Assembly (NCBI RefSeq): GCF_014647235.1
Contig: NZ_BMOU01000003.1
Location: forward strand, 1 to 64,000
Origin: Haloarcula pellucida
GTDB taxonomy: Archaea > Halobacteriota > Halobacteria > Halobacteriales > Haloarculaceae
Direction: 5' to 3'
Length of the DNA: 64,000 nt
The notes below the pieces were generated by a model. That model was not told the DNA's origin. It made no database searches and saw nothing but the letters and a program-made list of their open reading frames with translations. Position numbers and translations under genes: made by a program. Shown here in pieces: positions 17,625 to 26,591 of the stretch (the stretch's first letter is position 1; every line of letters begins with the position of its first letter).

Positions 17625-17849
17625 GATCCCCGGTCTCTTCGGCCGCTCTCGGAAGTACTCGATCCCGATGCGTTGGATACCGTGTTCGATTCGCAGCACG
17701 ACGGCACCCCTCGACCAGGTGGCCGTCTCACGTTCGTCTACAGCAAGTCCTGCGTCACAGTCGAGAATGGCGAGTCCCTCACGCTACTCCCGATCGACCC
17801 TCGAATCCGCGACGAATGCGATCCCGACGTCATCGACAGCGGCGTCTGA
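17625..17849 (+). pseudogene. HalOD1-domain remnant
   Basis: A 74-codon frame without any start codon near its beginning reads LRPLSEVLDPDALDTVF, HDGTPRPGGRLTFVY and TVENGESLTLLP. These match the order of conserved blocks in the haloarchaeal output domain HalOD1 (xLxxVxDPDALDxLF, G-x-R, F-x-Y, V-x-V). The N-terminal strand of the domain and any start are missing, so this is probably a truncated copy. The rest of 17457-17993 shows nothing else recognisable. Confidence 0.5.
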
Positions 17850-17993
17850 TGACAGGGCAGCTACCAGACGACCGCCCAGGACTCATACCGTCGGCGATAC
17901 CTATTCGAAGTGATGGTGTCTGATTCCGGTCGGCTTGCGGCCAGAAATCCCGAGATGGTCGAATACGTCTTCACGTGATGACAGCCGATAGTA

Positions 17994-18660
17994 TCACGAG
18001 GCGGGATCACGCTGGGTCAATAGCCCCTGTGACATGAGTCGGCGGGCGATCACGACGAGACCGTTCCCGAATCCCTCGCCGGAAATCGCCTGTTCGTCTT
18101 TCGTCTCTGGCATGATCGAACTCACGAGGATCGTCGAGCGGTCGATCAGTAACAGACGGCCGATTGCAGTCTCGTCTTCGGTGGCGTCCTCGCCGTGTAA
18201 CCACTCCAAGCCCGAGATGAACGTCTTGGCATCAGGGACGGCCGTTTGAATCTGCTCTTGCAGCGGTTCCGTTACCGCACCGACGAACAACTCGACGCCG
18301 TTCCCTACCTCGTTGAGAGTGGCGACGAGGTCCTCGGTCAGCAGCGCCTCGTCGTCTTCATCGATGATTTCGACTGTGTCGAGGGCGTCGTGAAGTCGCT
18401 CAACGCGGGCCTCGTACTGGTCGCGTAAGTCTCGGTCGCTTCTTCGAGAGAAACCGCGCGGAATCGCTGTGGACTCGAATGGTGACTTTCGACCAAGCCC
18501 TGTGCTTCCAGCACCCGGATCGCGTCGTCCACTCGTGTCCGGGGAACTTCGGTCATCTCGCTGAGTTTCTTTGCTGTTCCTGTCTCTAACTGTGATAAGC
18601 CCACGAAACACCGCGCCTCGTACTCCGCGAATTTGCGCAGTCGTCGACCGAAGCTACAGC
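17994..18660 (-). pseudogene. TrmB-like HTH regulator, frameshifted and internally deleted
   Basis: Two minus-strand frames together make one regulator. The N-terminal frame has FAEYEARCFVGL, TAKKLSEMTEVPRTRVDDAI and VLEAQGLVE, a winged helix of the TrmB/Sugar-Trm type. Near 18427-18431 one base is missing (EATET changes to YATST), and the other frame continues with LRDQYEARVERLHDALDTVE and ends in GEGFGNGLVVIARRLMSQG. Between EIIDEDDEA and LLTEDLVATLNEVG about 35 residues of the family are missing (judged from memory of intact homologs). No start codon precedes the HTH in frame within a normal distance. Confidence 0.7.
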
Positions 18661-19035
18661 TCGCAGGACGTAGTTCTCGCTGGACACGATTTCCACCCCC
18701 TGAGACCGTTCTCTGACACGCTCGTTCCGGAAAGGAGGGGGGTTTCGTAGAGCTAATGCCAACCACAATGTCTTTTGTAGCGAGGCCAACCTCCCGAATT
18801 CGGGCGATCCGTCTGCGAACTTCGGCCGTCGGCTTTCATCGAAGACCAGCCACCGAGACTCAGCCACGACAACGAACAAGTAGAGAGTGGTCCTGCGCAC
18901 TGCATTCGACAGACGACGCGGGCCTCATCGCGTCGGGACAGGTGCGGCGTACAACCGAGACTCGCGGACTTCCAGTCACGTCAGGACGCGGTTCGCGGAA
19001 GAGCAGGGTTGTAGGCACCCGATTACGCGTATCGG
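18661..19035. other. Intergenic stretch, no supported gene
   Basis: Overlapping frames occur in both directions but none shows consistent coding character. It separates the regulator pseudogene from the 3' end of the flavoprotein gene. Confidence 0.3.
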
Positions 19036-20397
19036 TCAGTTTGACACGTCGCGGAAGGCCGCCTCAACAACCTTGCTCAGCGTCGGGTGGGCGTGAATCG
19101 TTCCGGCGACGTCGTCGACGGTGACTCCCGTCCGCATGGCGAGGACGGCCTCGTGCAATAGCGTCGAGGCCTCGTACCCGATGGCGTGGGCACCCAGGAT
19201 CTCGCCGTCAGGGGCGGCGAGAACCTTCACGAAGCCGTGGTCGAGCTTCTTCGCGCGGCCCATCGCCGAGTCCACGTAGTCGGCCCGCCCGACGACGTAC
19301 TCAGTGTCCTCGTCTGTGAGTTCCTCCTCGGTCGCCCCGACACCGGCCATTTGTGGTTCGGTGAAGATCGTGTGGGGCATCGCTGAGAGGTCGATGGCTC
19401 GCGACTCCTCGTGGACGACGTTCGCGACCGTGTGGCGGGTCTCGTAGTCCCCGGAGTGCTTGAACAGGGCGTTGCCCGCGATGTCGCCCTGCGCCCAGAC
19501 GTTCTCGGCGGTGGTCTGCAGGTACTCGTTCGTCTCGACGAAGCCTCGATCGTCGACGTCGATGCCCGCAGTCTCGAGGTTGAGCGTGTCGCTATTGGGT
19601 CGGCGTCCGAGTGCAACCAGTACCTCGCTCCCCTCGACGGTGGTCTCGTCGCTGGTCTCGGTTTCGGCGTGGACGGCATATCCCTCGCCCGTTTCCTCGA
19701 CGGCCGTCACCCGGTGACCGGTGTACACGTCGTGGCGGTCGGCCGCGATGTCGGTGAACGCCTCGGCGACGTCGCCGTCCTCCCGGTGGACCAGCGAGTC
19801 CATCATCTCGACGATGGTCACGTCCGTGCCCATCGCGTCGAAAAAGTATCCCAGCTCGACAGCGATGTATCCTCCCCCGAGAATAACGAGGCTCTCGGGC
19901 GTCGCTCGGAGGTACAAGGCGTCTTGACTCGTGAGGTAGTCCACGTCTTCGAGACCGTCGATCGGTGGAACGATGGGGCGGCTCCCAGCTGCGACGACCA
20001 CCTTCTCGGCCGTGACGGCCTCGCCGCCGAGACGGACGGTCCGCTCGTCAACGAACTCCGTGCGTTCTTTGAACAGCGTGAGGTTCTCCTTCTCGCGGTA
20101 GCGCGCCTCCATGTCCTCCGCGATTCCGCCGAGCAAGTCGTCCATCTCGTCCACGACTGCGGCGTGGTCGACGCCATCGAGTGTGGCGTCGACGTGGAAC
20201 TGCTCGGCGTCGCGGACGTGATTGATCGCGTTGGCGGCTTGGATAAGCATCTTCGAGGGGTTGCATCCTCGATTGAGACACGTCCCACCGAGTGGACCCG
20301 GTTCGACGAGTGCCGTCTCTAGTCCGGCGTCGGCTGCCGCCGAAGCCACGTTGTTGCCCGTTCCGCCGCCGATCACGAGGACGTCGAAGTCGGCCAT
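19036..20397 (-). CDS. Dihydrolipoyl dehydrogenase-like FAD/NAD(P) disulfide oxidoreductase
   Basis: A 453-residue class I flavoprotein. The FAD-binding motif VLVIGGGTGNNVAS is at the N-terminus, the redox-active disulfide in GGTCLNRGCNPSK (Cys-x4-Cys), the NAD(P) motif VILGGGYIAVELG near residue 180, the second FAD motif VWAQGDIAG near 310 and the dimer-interface AHPTLSKVVE at the C-terminus, which supplies the catalytic His. ATG 20397 is chosen because it starts the FAD strand; an upstream in-frame extension to 20469 is unlikely. No 2-oxoacid dehydrogenase genes are nearby, so mercuric/mycothione-type or free lipoamide activity is also possible. Confidence 0.8.
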   Translation of the reverse strand: MADFDVLVIGGGTGNNVASAAADAGLETALVEPGPLGGTCLNRGCNPSKMLIQAANAINHVRDAEQFHVDATLDGVDHAAVVDEMDDLLGGIAEDMEARYREKENLTLFKERTEFVDERTVRLGGEAVTAEKVVVAAGSRPIVPPIDGLEDVDYLTSQDALYLRATPESLVILGGGYIAVELGYFFDAMGTDVTIVEMMDSLVHREDGDVAEAFTDIAADRHDVYTGHRVTAVEETGEGYAVHAETETSDETTVEGSEVLVALGRRPNSDTLNLETAGIDVDDRGFVETNEYLQTTAENVWAQGDIAGNALFKHSGDYETRHTVANVVHEESRAIDLSAMPHTIFTEPQMAGVGATEEELTDEDTEYVVGRADYVDSAMGRAKKLDHGFVKVLAAPDGEILGAHAIGYEASTLLHEAVLAMRTGVTVDDVAGTIHAHPTLSKVVEAAFRDVSN

Positions 20398-20483
20398 ATC
20401 TATTTCGACGACACCGACGACAAAGAAGCTCCCCCGGCAGTTCGGTTCGATTGCACGGACTTCCGGCACTGAAACAGCGTCAC

Positions 20484-20624
20484 ATGTCCACTTTCGTCGT
20501 TGTTGGCGGGGACGCTGCTGGGATGTCTGCAGCTAGTAAAGCGAAGCGCGACGACCCCGATCTCGACGTCGTCGTCTTCGCCATCGTCGGCGTGATCGTG
20601 CTCGCGAGCGGATTCCTCCCGTAG
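20484..20624 (+). pseudogene. CoA-disulfide-reductase-like N-terminal stub joined to a foreign tail
   Basis: A 46-residue frame starts MSTFVVVGGDAAGMSAASKA and reaches DLDVVVF, the FAD-binding beginning of a pyridine-nucleotide disulfide oxidoreductase of the CoA-disulfide reductase/NADH oxidase type (normally about 450-550 residues). It then continues in frame as AIVGVIVLASGFLP and stops, which looks like the end of a membrane protein. The junction near 20580 therefore looks like a deletion scar between two genes. It is divergent from the intact flavoprotein gene. Confidence 0.6.
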
Positions 20625-20721
20625 GGGCGCATAACTTGTTAATTCGGGGGAAGACCAACTGGCGTTGCTCCTGCGTTACACGCTCGGCGCACCTCTTTAC
20701 GCGCTGCCAACGTACCCCTGC

Positions 20722-21591
20722 ATGAGTATGTCTACCAATACGTTCGCCCTCTCAGAACCGGAGGTAACCGCCGACGATCTCCTCGTGCTGGATGACCCCC
20801 ACTTCGGCCCAAACACTGTCGCGGTCGTCACGGGCGCCGCCTCTGGAATCGGTCAAACGACGGCAGTTGCACTGGCGGCTAATGGACTCTCCGTCGTCGG
20901 GGCGGACATCGACGAAGACGGTCTTGGAGAAACCGTCGATCTCGCCGACGAACTCGATGCACCTGGCACGATCCATCCCGTTCTGACTGACCTCACCGAC
21001 GACGAAGACGTCGAGTCCATGATCGATACTGCAGCCGACCACGGAGAGCTGCGGTACGTGGCGAACATCGCCGGGATGCAACACATCGCCTCGATCCCCG
21101 AATTCCCGATGGAGAAGTACGACCTCCTCCTGGACATCATGCTTCGGGCCCCGTTCCTGACCGCTAAGCTCTCCATGCCCCACATACGGGACACCGACGA
21201 CGGGGTCGGCGCGATCGGCAACATGTCTTCGGTCCACGGCCACTACGCGACCCAGGACAAACCCGCGTATATCACTGCCAAGCACGGCCTCAACGGGCTC
21301 ACGCGGTCGATCGCTGCCGAGGGCGAGGGAACGCTTCGGGGATTCTCGGTCAGCGTCGGGTACGTCCTCACGCCGCTGATGGTGAACCAGATCGAGGACA
21401 CCGCCGAAGAGCGTGGCATCTCCAAGCAAGCAGTTGTCGAGGATGTGATGCTCGGACAGGCCCGCACGAAGGAGATGATGACGCCTGTCGAGGTGGCGAA
21501 CCTCTTCGTGTTCGGTTTCTCGGGTCACGGCAAACACCTCAACGGTGGCGACCTGCTGTGGGACGGCGGCTACACCACGACCTATGAGTGA
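20722..21591 (+). CDS. bdhA: Short-chain dehydrogenase, 3-hydroxybutyrate dehydrogenase-like
   Basis: A 289-residue cytoplasmic NAD(P)-dependent oxidoreductase. The cofactor motif is TGAASGIGQ (about residue 38), the NAG equivalent is NIAGMQH, and the catalytic Ser and Tyr-x3-Lys are in NMSSVHGHY and AYITAKHG. The family includes 3-hydroxybutyrate dehydrogenases that oxidise the monomer released from polyhydroxyalkanoate. ATG 20722 sits about 26 bases after CTCTTTA and fits leaderless start; ATG 20728 is possible. It overlaps the patatin gene by 8 bases. That pairing matches what I recall of the PhaZh1/BdhA arrangement in Haloferax mediterranei; the substrate here is inferred from it. Confidence 0.7.
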   Translation: MSMSTNTFALSEPEVTADDLLVLDDPHFGPNTVAVVTGAASGIGQTTAVALAANGLSVVGADIDEDGLGETVDLADELDAPGTIHPVLTDLTDDEDVESMIDTAADHGELRYVANIAGMQHIASIPEFPMEKYDLLLDIMLRAPFLTAKLSMPHIRDTDDGVGAIGNMSSVHGHYATQDKPAYITAKHGLNGLTRSIAAEGEGTLRGFSVSVGYVLTPLMVNQIEDTAEERGISKQAVVEDVMLGQARTKEMMTPVEVANLFVFGFSGHGKHLNGGDLLWDGGYTTTYE

Positions 21592-22600
21592 ACACGATGA
21601 AGCGGTGGACACGGATCGGCAGGACTCTAACTCAGATACCCCGACTCGTATCGCCATCGCTTGCCAGGGCGGCGGGAGCCATACCGCATTCACGGCGGGT
21701 GTTCTCCGGACGCTTCTCGACGAGTGGGGCGACGACTACGAACTCGTCGGTATCAGCGGCACGTCCGGTGGGGCGTTCAACGCTCTCGGCACGTGGTACG
21801 GGCTCGTCACTGGCGATGCCGAACGGGCCCGTACGATCCTCGACGGGCTCTGGACGGACCTAGCGGCCGACGGAGTTCAGGACCGCTGGATGAACTCCCT
21901 GGTGACGGCGCTCTCGCGTATGGAGAGTGCCGGCTTCCCGCTCCCATCGATCAGTCCGTATCAGGTTCTTGGACCAGAGGTCGGGAAACAACGTATCAGA
22001 GAGGTGCTCGAACGATACATCGACTTCGACGCGATCCCGGGCCTCTGTGATAGACAGGTGCCGGAACTCGTCGTCGGGACCGTAGATATTAACGCCGGCG
22101 TCTTCGAGACGTTCATTAATGACGAAGTGACCGCCGACGCCATACTCGCGTCGGCGGCCGTTCCAAATCTCTTCGAAGCTGTCGAGATCCACGGGCATCT
22201 CCATTGGGACGGACTGTTTTCACAGAATCCACCGGTGAGGGACCTGATGTGGCTCCCGCCCGATCGGAAACCCGAGGAGCTGTGGATCGTACAGATCAAT
22301 TCCCAGGAGTTCGAGGGTGAACCCGAGACGCTGGACGTCATCGCCGACCGGCGCAACGAACTGTCGGGAAATATCTCTCTCAACCAGGAGCTCGGGTTCA
22401 TCGAACGGCTCAATGGCTGGGTCGAGGACGGAACGCTTCCTGCCGACAAGTTCCAGCAGACGAGCATCCACCGCATCCAGATGGGCAAGCGGTTCCACTG
22501 TTCGACGAAGGTCGACCGCGATCCCGCATTCCTCGACGAACTTCGAACTCTGGGCGATCAACGAGCCCGCGAATTCCTCGAATCACGAGCCGACACATGA
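21584..22600 (+). CDS. phaZh1: Patatin-like hydrolase, probable PHA depolymerase
   Basis: A 338-residue patatin-family hydrolase. The oxyanion-hole segment CQGGGSHTAFTAGVL starts near residue 26, the nucleophile lies in ISGTSGGAFN (Gly-x-Ser-x-Gly) and the dyad Asp in HWDGLFSQNPPV (D-G). There is no signal peptide, so it acts inside the cell. The 8-base overlap with the upstream SDR gene implies translational coupling. A patatin-like protein is the native-granule depolymerase of Haloferax mediterranei, and the dehydrogenase neighbour supports the same role here. General phospholipase or esterase activity is the alternative. Confidence 0.7.
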   Translation: MSEHDEAVDTDRQDSNSDTPTRIAIACQGGGSHTAFTAGVLRTLLDEWGDDYELVGISGTSGGAFNALGTWYGLVTGDAERARTILDGLWTDLAADGVQDRWMNSLVTALSRMESAGFPLPSISPYQVLGPEVGKQRIREVLERYIDFDAIPGLCDRQVPELVVGTVDINAGVFETFINDEVTADAILASAAVPNLFEAVEIHGHLHWDGLFSQNPPVRDLMWLPPDRKPEELWIVQINSQEFEGEPETLDVIADRRNELSGNISLNQELGFIERLNGWVEDGTLPADKFQQTSIHRIQMGKRFHCSTKVDRDPAFLDELRTLGDQRAREFLESRADT

Positions 22601-22833
22601 GGGTGAGGACACGCCCCCGATCTCGGTACAAATGAAGACGTGTTGCGTACGCCCCTCAGTGGACGCTGAACTTACCGCGAGGAAGGGTCGCGTTCCGGCA
22701 TCCGTGGCAGGTGGAGTAACGAGATGCATCCGGTAGTTCGATGGCGAGATCGAACCGGTAACGCGAGCCATGCCGAGACGGGTTTCCTGAACGGTCTGCA
22801 CGCCTTATGCCAGTCGAACGCCTCTAGTTTGGA

Positions 22834-23319
22834 ATGGCACAAGAAGCACAACAGGAAACGCAAGGCTTCGAACGGACCGGAGCTGTACGGGACACTCCGT
22901 CGTGGCAACACGGTGTAGAAGCGGGATTGATCGGCGGACTGGTGATGGGTGTGCTGTTTTCGCTGCTGATGCCGCCCGTTATCGAGAACGCGATTCCAGC
23001 GCTCGTCGGCCTGTCCGGTGGGGTCGCTGGCTGGGTCGTCCACATGTCGATCAGCGCTGTGTTCGGCGTCGTCTTCGTCGCGGCGTTGACACAACCCAGA
23101 CTGGCAGCCGTTGCGGAGTCGCCGGGCGGCGTCGTCGGACTCGGTCTCGCGTACGGCGTGCTCCTCTGGGTCGTCGCCGCCGGCGTTGCCATGCCACTGT
23201 GGCTGTCAGCCGTCGGCTTTCCCAGTCCGCCGCCGCTTCCGAATCTCGCACTGATGGGTCTGCTCACGCACCTCGTGTTCGGGCTGGTCCTCGGCGCGAG
23301 CTACCACTACCTGCGCTGA
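22834..23319 (+). CDS. Four-helix membrane protein of unknown function
   Basis: A 161-residue protein with a short hydrophilic N-terminus and four predicted membrane helices (about residues 29-49, 54-84, 99-125 and 137-157). The helices contain small-residue patterns such as GLIGGLVMGVLFSLL and GLVLGASYHYL. It resembles the general organisation of YagU/DUF1440-type membrane proteins, but I cannot assign the family with confidence. The gene stands alone, with 234 gene-free bases on each side. Confidence 0.6.
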   Translation: MAQEAQQETQGFERTGAVRDTPSWQHGVEAGLIGGLVMGVLFSLLMPPVIENAIPALVGLSGGVAGWVVHMSISAVFGVVFVAALTQPRLAAVAESPGGVVGLGLAYGVLLWVVAAGVAMPLWLSAVGFPSPPPLPNLALMGLLTHLVFGLVLGASYHYLR

Positions 23320-23553
23320 GTCCTCGTGTCCCGCCACTCCGAAGTGGGGGCGAACACGACGTAATCCAAAAAGCACTCGTATTCAAGATGTTCGAACAGC
23401 GGAACCGTCTCGGGTTCCTTCAATATCTGCTCGGTATCGGCCGCGGTCAGGCGAGCCTGTGAACTGAAATTCGGTCGTATACGCGTGGTCCGGGTATGAT
23501 TTGAGAGACTCAACCGCCAGAGGCCCCATTGTCCTTTTCGTAGTCGGACTCTG

Positions 23554-24819
23554 TCACTCGCCGCCAAACGCCGCCGATAGCTTCTCACGCATGAACTCCC
23601 GGCGTAGCTCGCGTCGCCGTTCCTCGGAGAGATAGTTGCCCCAGACGACGTCGGCCGATGCCGACCCTTGCTCTTCGGCGATCTCCTGTATCTGATGCTC
23701 AACGAGCTGTTCGACCGTATCGGAGTAGCGGTCGTACCAGAACCGTCGACCCATCTGGGGGACCGGTCGACTGCCGCCGATCGTCTCGGGGAGGTCGGCC
23801 CGCTTGGCGAGGTCGTGGAACCAGTCCAGTATCGTCCCGCGCGTCCGGTGGCCGCTCGCCGACCGGGACGACGGGAACAGGTAGCCGTTCCAGTCCCCGT
23901 CGGCGAACTCGGCGATGCGGTCACGAGCGACGTCAGCGCCGTAGATGAGGGCGACCGACCCAGGGCCGTTCTTCCGTTCGGTGAACTCGATGCGTGGGTG
24001 GTCGTCGTCGAGGACGAGTTGCGAAGTGTGGAGTGCCGCAACCTCGCTGGATCGGAGCCCCCACGCACAGAGTGCGACGACGAGCAGGCGCTCGCGCGTG
24101 TCCTTGGCGGCGTCGGCCAGCGCCCGGACGTGGTCAGCGTCCAGCGGTGGGTTGTCACGGGTAGAGCCTCCGTCGCGAGAGTCTGACCAGTCGTAATGCA
24201 GCCCATCAGTAGGGTTGAGAGCGAACTCGTGCCGGTCGACATACATCTCGTAGAACTTTGAAACGGTCTTGTAAATCCGCTCAAGGGAAGTCCGCGAGAT
24301 TCGCTTATCGAGGGCGTCGAACGTATCCCAGCATTCTTCCACAGCAACCGATTCGTCAACGTCGGAGTTCGCATCGACGGGCGAGAGAATATCGGCACTT
24401 CCGTTTACTCCTTCGTACGCACGCACGTAGCGAGCGAGCCGATACCGGTGAGTTTGGACGGACCTCTCCGACCAGGACAGTCGAGATTGCTTTCGGTCCA
24501 AGTACCGTTCAAGCGCATCAACGGTCGGCTCGTGGCCGATATCCCAGTCGTACCCACCCTCTTCTAAGCCGAGGTCGTCAGCCCAGAACTCGCCAAACGT
24601 ACGGTCGTGGTACTCGCGGAGCGCGTAGATGAGGGCACGATACCCGTTGTTCGACAGCCACTCGTGCGAGGGGCGCTCGGTTTCTGGGTCCATGCCGTCG
24701 GCCTGCATCGCCGGTGCGATCACGTCCCAGTAGGCGTCTTCGAGGCCGTCGACGCCGAGCAGTGTCCAGGAGGGCGAGTCCTCGTCCGAAATTGAATCTG
24801 TACCGCCGGATTTGGGCAT
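23554..24819 (-). CDS. Tyrosine recombinase / site-specific integrase
   Basis: A 421-residue phage-type integrase. An N-terminal SAM-like DNA-binding domain (about residues 80-190, with RSVQTHRYRLARYVRAYEG) precedes the catalytic domain. Catalytic candidates are Arg in WGLRSSEVAALH, Lys in FTERKNGPG, an Arg in PQMGRRFWYDRY where many family members have H-x-x-R, and the nucleophile Tyr in VWGNYLSEERR. ATG 24819 is preferred over the in-frame upstream start at 24861. Such genes integrate plasmids, viruses or genomic islands; no tRNA gene was found next to it, so the attachment site is unknown. Confidence 0.82.
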   Translation of the reverse strand: MPKSGGTDSISDEDSPSWTLLGVDGLEDAYWDVIAPAMQADGMDPETERPSHEWLSNNGYRALIYALREYHDRTFGEFWADDLGLEEGGYDWDIGHEPTVDALERYLDRKQSRLSWSERSVQTHRYRLARYVRAYEGVNGSADILSPVDANSDVDESVAVEECWDTFDALDKRISRTSLERIYKTVSKFYEMYVDRHEFALNPTDGLHYDWSDSRDGGSTRDNPPLDADHVRALADAAKDTRERLLVVALCAWGLRSSEVAALHTSQLVLDDDHPRIEFTERKNGPGSVALIYGADVARDRIAEFADGDWNGYLFPSSRSASGHRTRGTILDWFHDLAKRADLPETIGGSRPVPQMGRRFWYDRYSDTVEQLVEHQIQEIAEEQGSASADVVWGNYLSEERRRELRREFMREKLSAAFGGE

Positions 24820-24861
24820 GCTCAGGCGAATGGTATGCAGACAAATAGTTCTGTTGACCAT

Positions 24862-25606
24862 GCCGACGTAGGTGAGTCTGTATGCTCAACGGTCAATAAT
24901 GCCCATCACGCATAAGCCTCGATAAACCACATCACGCTATATAGAATCCCCACATCTGCCGTTCCACAGGTTCGAGTATAGGATCGTTGTGTGCCTTTAT
25001 TTCATGCGATTAAATCAGGAATCTGTTGCTGAGCGGGAGATCATGGATCAACTGTAGAGAATCATGCAAATCGTATCGTTGCCAGAATTCGCATCTGCAG
25101 CTATTGAGGACCAAAAATACTTGTGGCTGTTCCGTTATATCCTTCACAGGATGCTCACTTAGCAGAAGGCCGCCCCACGTGAGGGAGAAGGGATGGTTCT
25201 CGCGTGTCGGTGGGCACCAAAGACGACGGATGTTCCTCAAAGAAAGCCAGGATGGCGACACAGCGGTGCTGCATCCATAGCTTGGCCGAAAGTCAGCGGT
25301 CGCGAGGAATTACAGACCCGAAACGTGGGTAGATACTTCTGTTCCTCGAACACTGGGCTAAAGTATCCAGACAGTTCAGAGCCACAGTACTGCCGTTCGG
25401 ATTCTCTATTTGCACTGGACAGTAGCTCTCCACCTCAAATCGTCTTCTTAGAGCATCCTGAAGCTATCGACCATAGCAGATCACACAAAGTCAACAACTG
25501 ATATGAACAGACGCCTACCTTCGATCGATTCAGCGGTACAGCAGACTACCCAAACTACCGGCCAGAGTACTATCAATATCCAGCGTATTCAGTACGGAGC
25601 GGACCT
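24862..25606. other. AT-rich gene-poor stretch behind the integrase
   Basis: About 745 bases with lower GC than the surroundings and only short frames. A minus-strand frame at 25010-25261 reads as possible protein but has no recognised domain. The stretch likely belongs to the integrated element and holds the promoters of the integrase and of the kinase gene that starts at 25607. Confidence 0.35.
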
Positions 25607-26584
25607 ATGACGGACGACAACACCGTAGGTGAGGACATCGCGGCAGCCCTCACCAACGCGTTCCCTGAGCGAGAGATTGAGGAAGTACTTCCCGCAGGGC
25701 CGTCTTGGAACGACCTGAACGAGACAGTGCGTGTTGAGTTCGCCGACGGCCAATTGGTGTTTCTAAAGATCGCAGCAGATGGTGATGGGTCCCGAATCAC
25801 TCGGGAATGTGCTGTTATCGACTACGTTGGGACACACTGCAACGTGGCCGTCCCATCGGTGATAACAAGCGAGACCACTGGTCACCCCCCGTACCTCGTC
25901 ACAGCACCTATGCGCGAGCGGAGTCTCGCACCTCAATGGGCAGAGTTAGACAAGACTGAACGAATGACCGTCCTCCGCCAAATCGGGAGCGCCCTTGCGG
26001 ACGTTAACTCCCAGGAGTTCGACCAACATAGTCATATCATGGACGGTGGTGCAGACGGTTTGATCCTCGAAACTGGATCGTGGACGACAATCCTTGTCGA
26101 GCGAATCGAGAGAATGCGGGAAATCGCGTCGTCCGATCGCTTCGAGAAGTACTATGACGAAGTAATCGAGGCTGTCGAAGCGAATCACGAGCGACTCAAC
26201 CTCGCACCAGCAACACTGGTCCACGGGGACCCGGCCATGCCAAACATCTTCCGCAGCGAAACGACGCTTGGCTTCGTCGATTGGGAGATCACACATATCG
26301 GCGACCCTGCCAGAGAACTTCATAGAGCGCGGAGCCAGTTACTCGAGTCGAGAGATCTCGGAAACGACGACCAGCTGGTGACCGCACTCTACGGCGGCTA
26401 CCGGCAACGTGCTGGGTCCTTACCAGACGGGCTGGACGATCGCAAGCCAATCTATGATGCAGTTCGGTTCCTCGGAACGGCTGGATTCTTCGACAAAGTT
26501 GTCGAGTTCTCCGATGACTCACCTGAAGAAGTAGCGACGTGGATCGAAGCAGAGATGAACGAACGCCTTACCGCTATTCAATAA
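25607..26584 (+). CDS. Aminoglycoside phosphotransferase-fold small-molecule kinase
   Basis: A 325-residue protein of the APH/choline kinase superfamily. The N-lobe includes LVFLKIAADGDGSRITRE, the catalytic loop is LVHGDPAMPNIF (His-Gly-Asp-x4-Asn) and the metal-binding Asp is in LGFVDWE. These residues are intact, so it is probably an active kinase. Substrates in this superfamily are very diverse and nothing here points to antibiotics. Seven bases after its stop the methyltransferase gene begins, so the two are an operon, probably modifying one metabolite in two steps. Confidence 0.8.
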   Translation: MTDDNTVGEDIAAALTNAFPEREIEEVLPAGPSWNDLNETVRVEFADGQLVFLKIAADGDGSRITRECAVIDYVGTHCNVAVPSVITSETTGHPPYLVTAPMRERSLAPQWAELDKTERMTVLRQIGSALADVNSQEFDQHSHIMDGGADGLILETGSWTTILVERIERMREIASSDRFEKYYDEVIEAVEANHERLNLAPATLVHGDPAMPNIFRSETTLGFVDWEITHIGDPARELHRARSQLLESRDLGNDDQLVTALYGGYRQRAGSLPDGLDDRKPIYDAVRFLGTAGFFDKVVEFSDDSPEEVATWIEAEMNERLTAIQ

Positions 26585-26591
26585 GTAAACA

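Noticed and set aside
23307-23462. Minus-strand protein-like reading LTAADTEQILKEPETVPLFE
   Set aside because: It runs into the end of the membrane protein gene and has no start or family; possibly a remnant, but not supportable as a gene.
25010-25261. Minus-strand 83-codon frame in the AT-rich stretch
   Set aside because: No recognised domain or promoter and low G/C third positions typical of non-coding DNA here.
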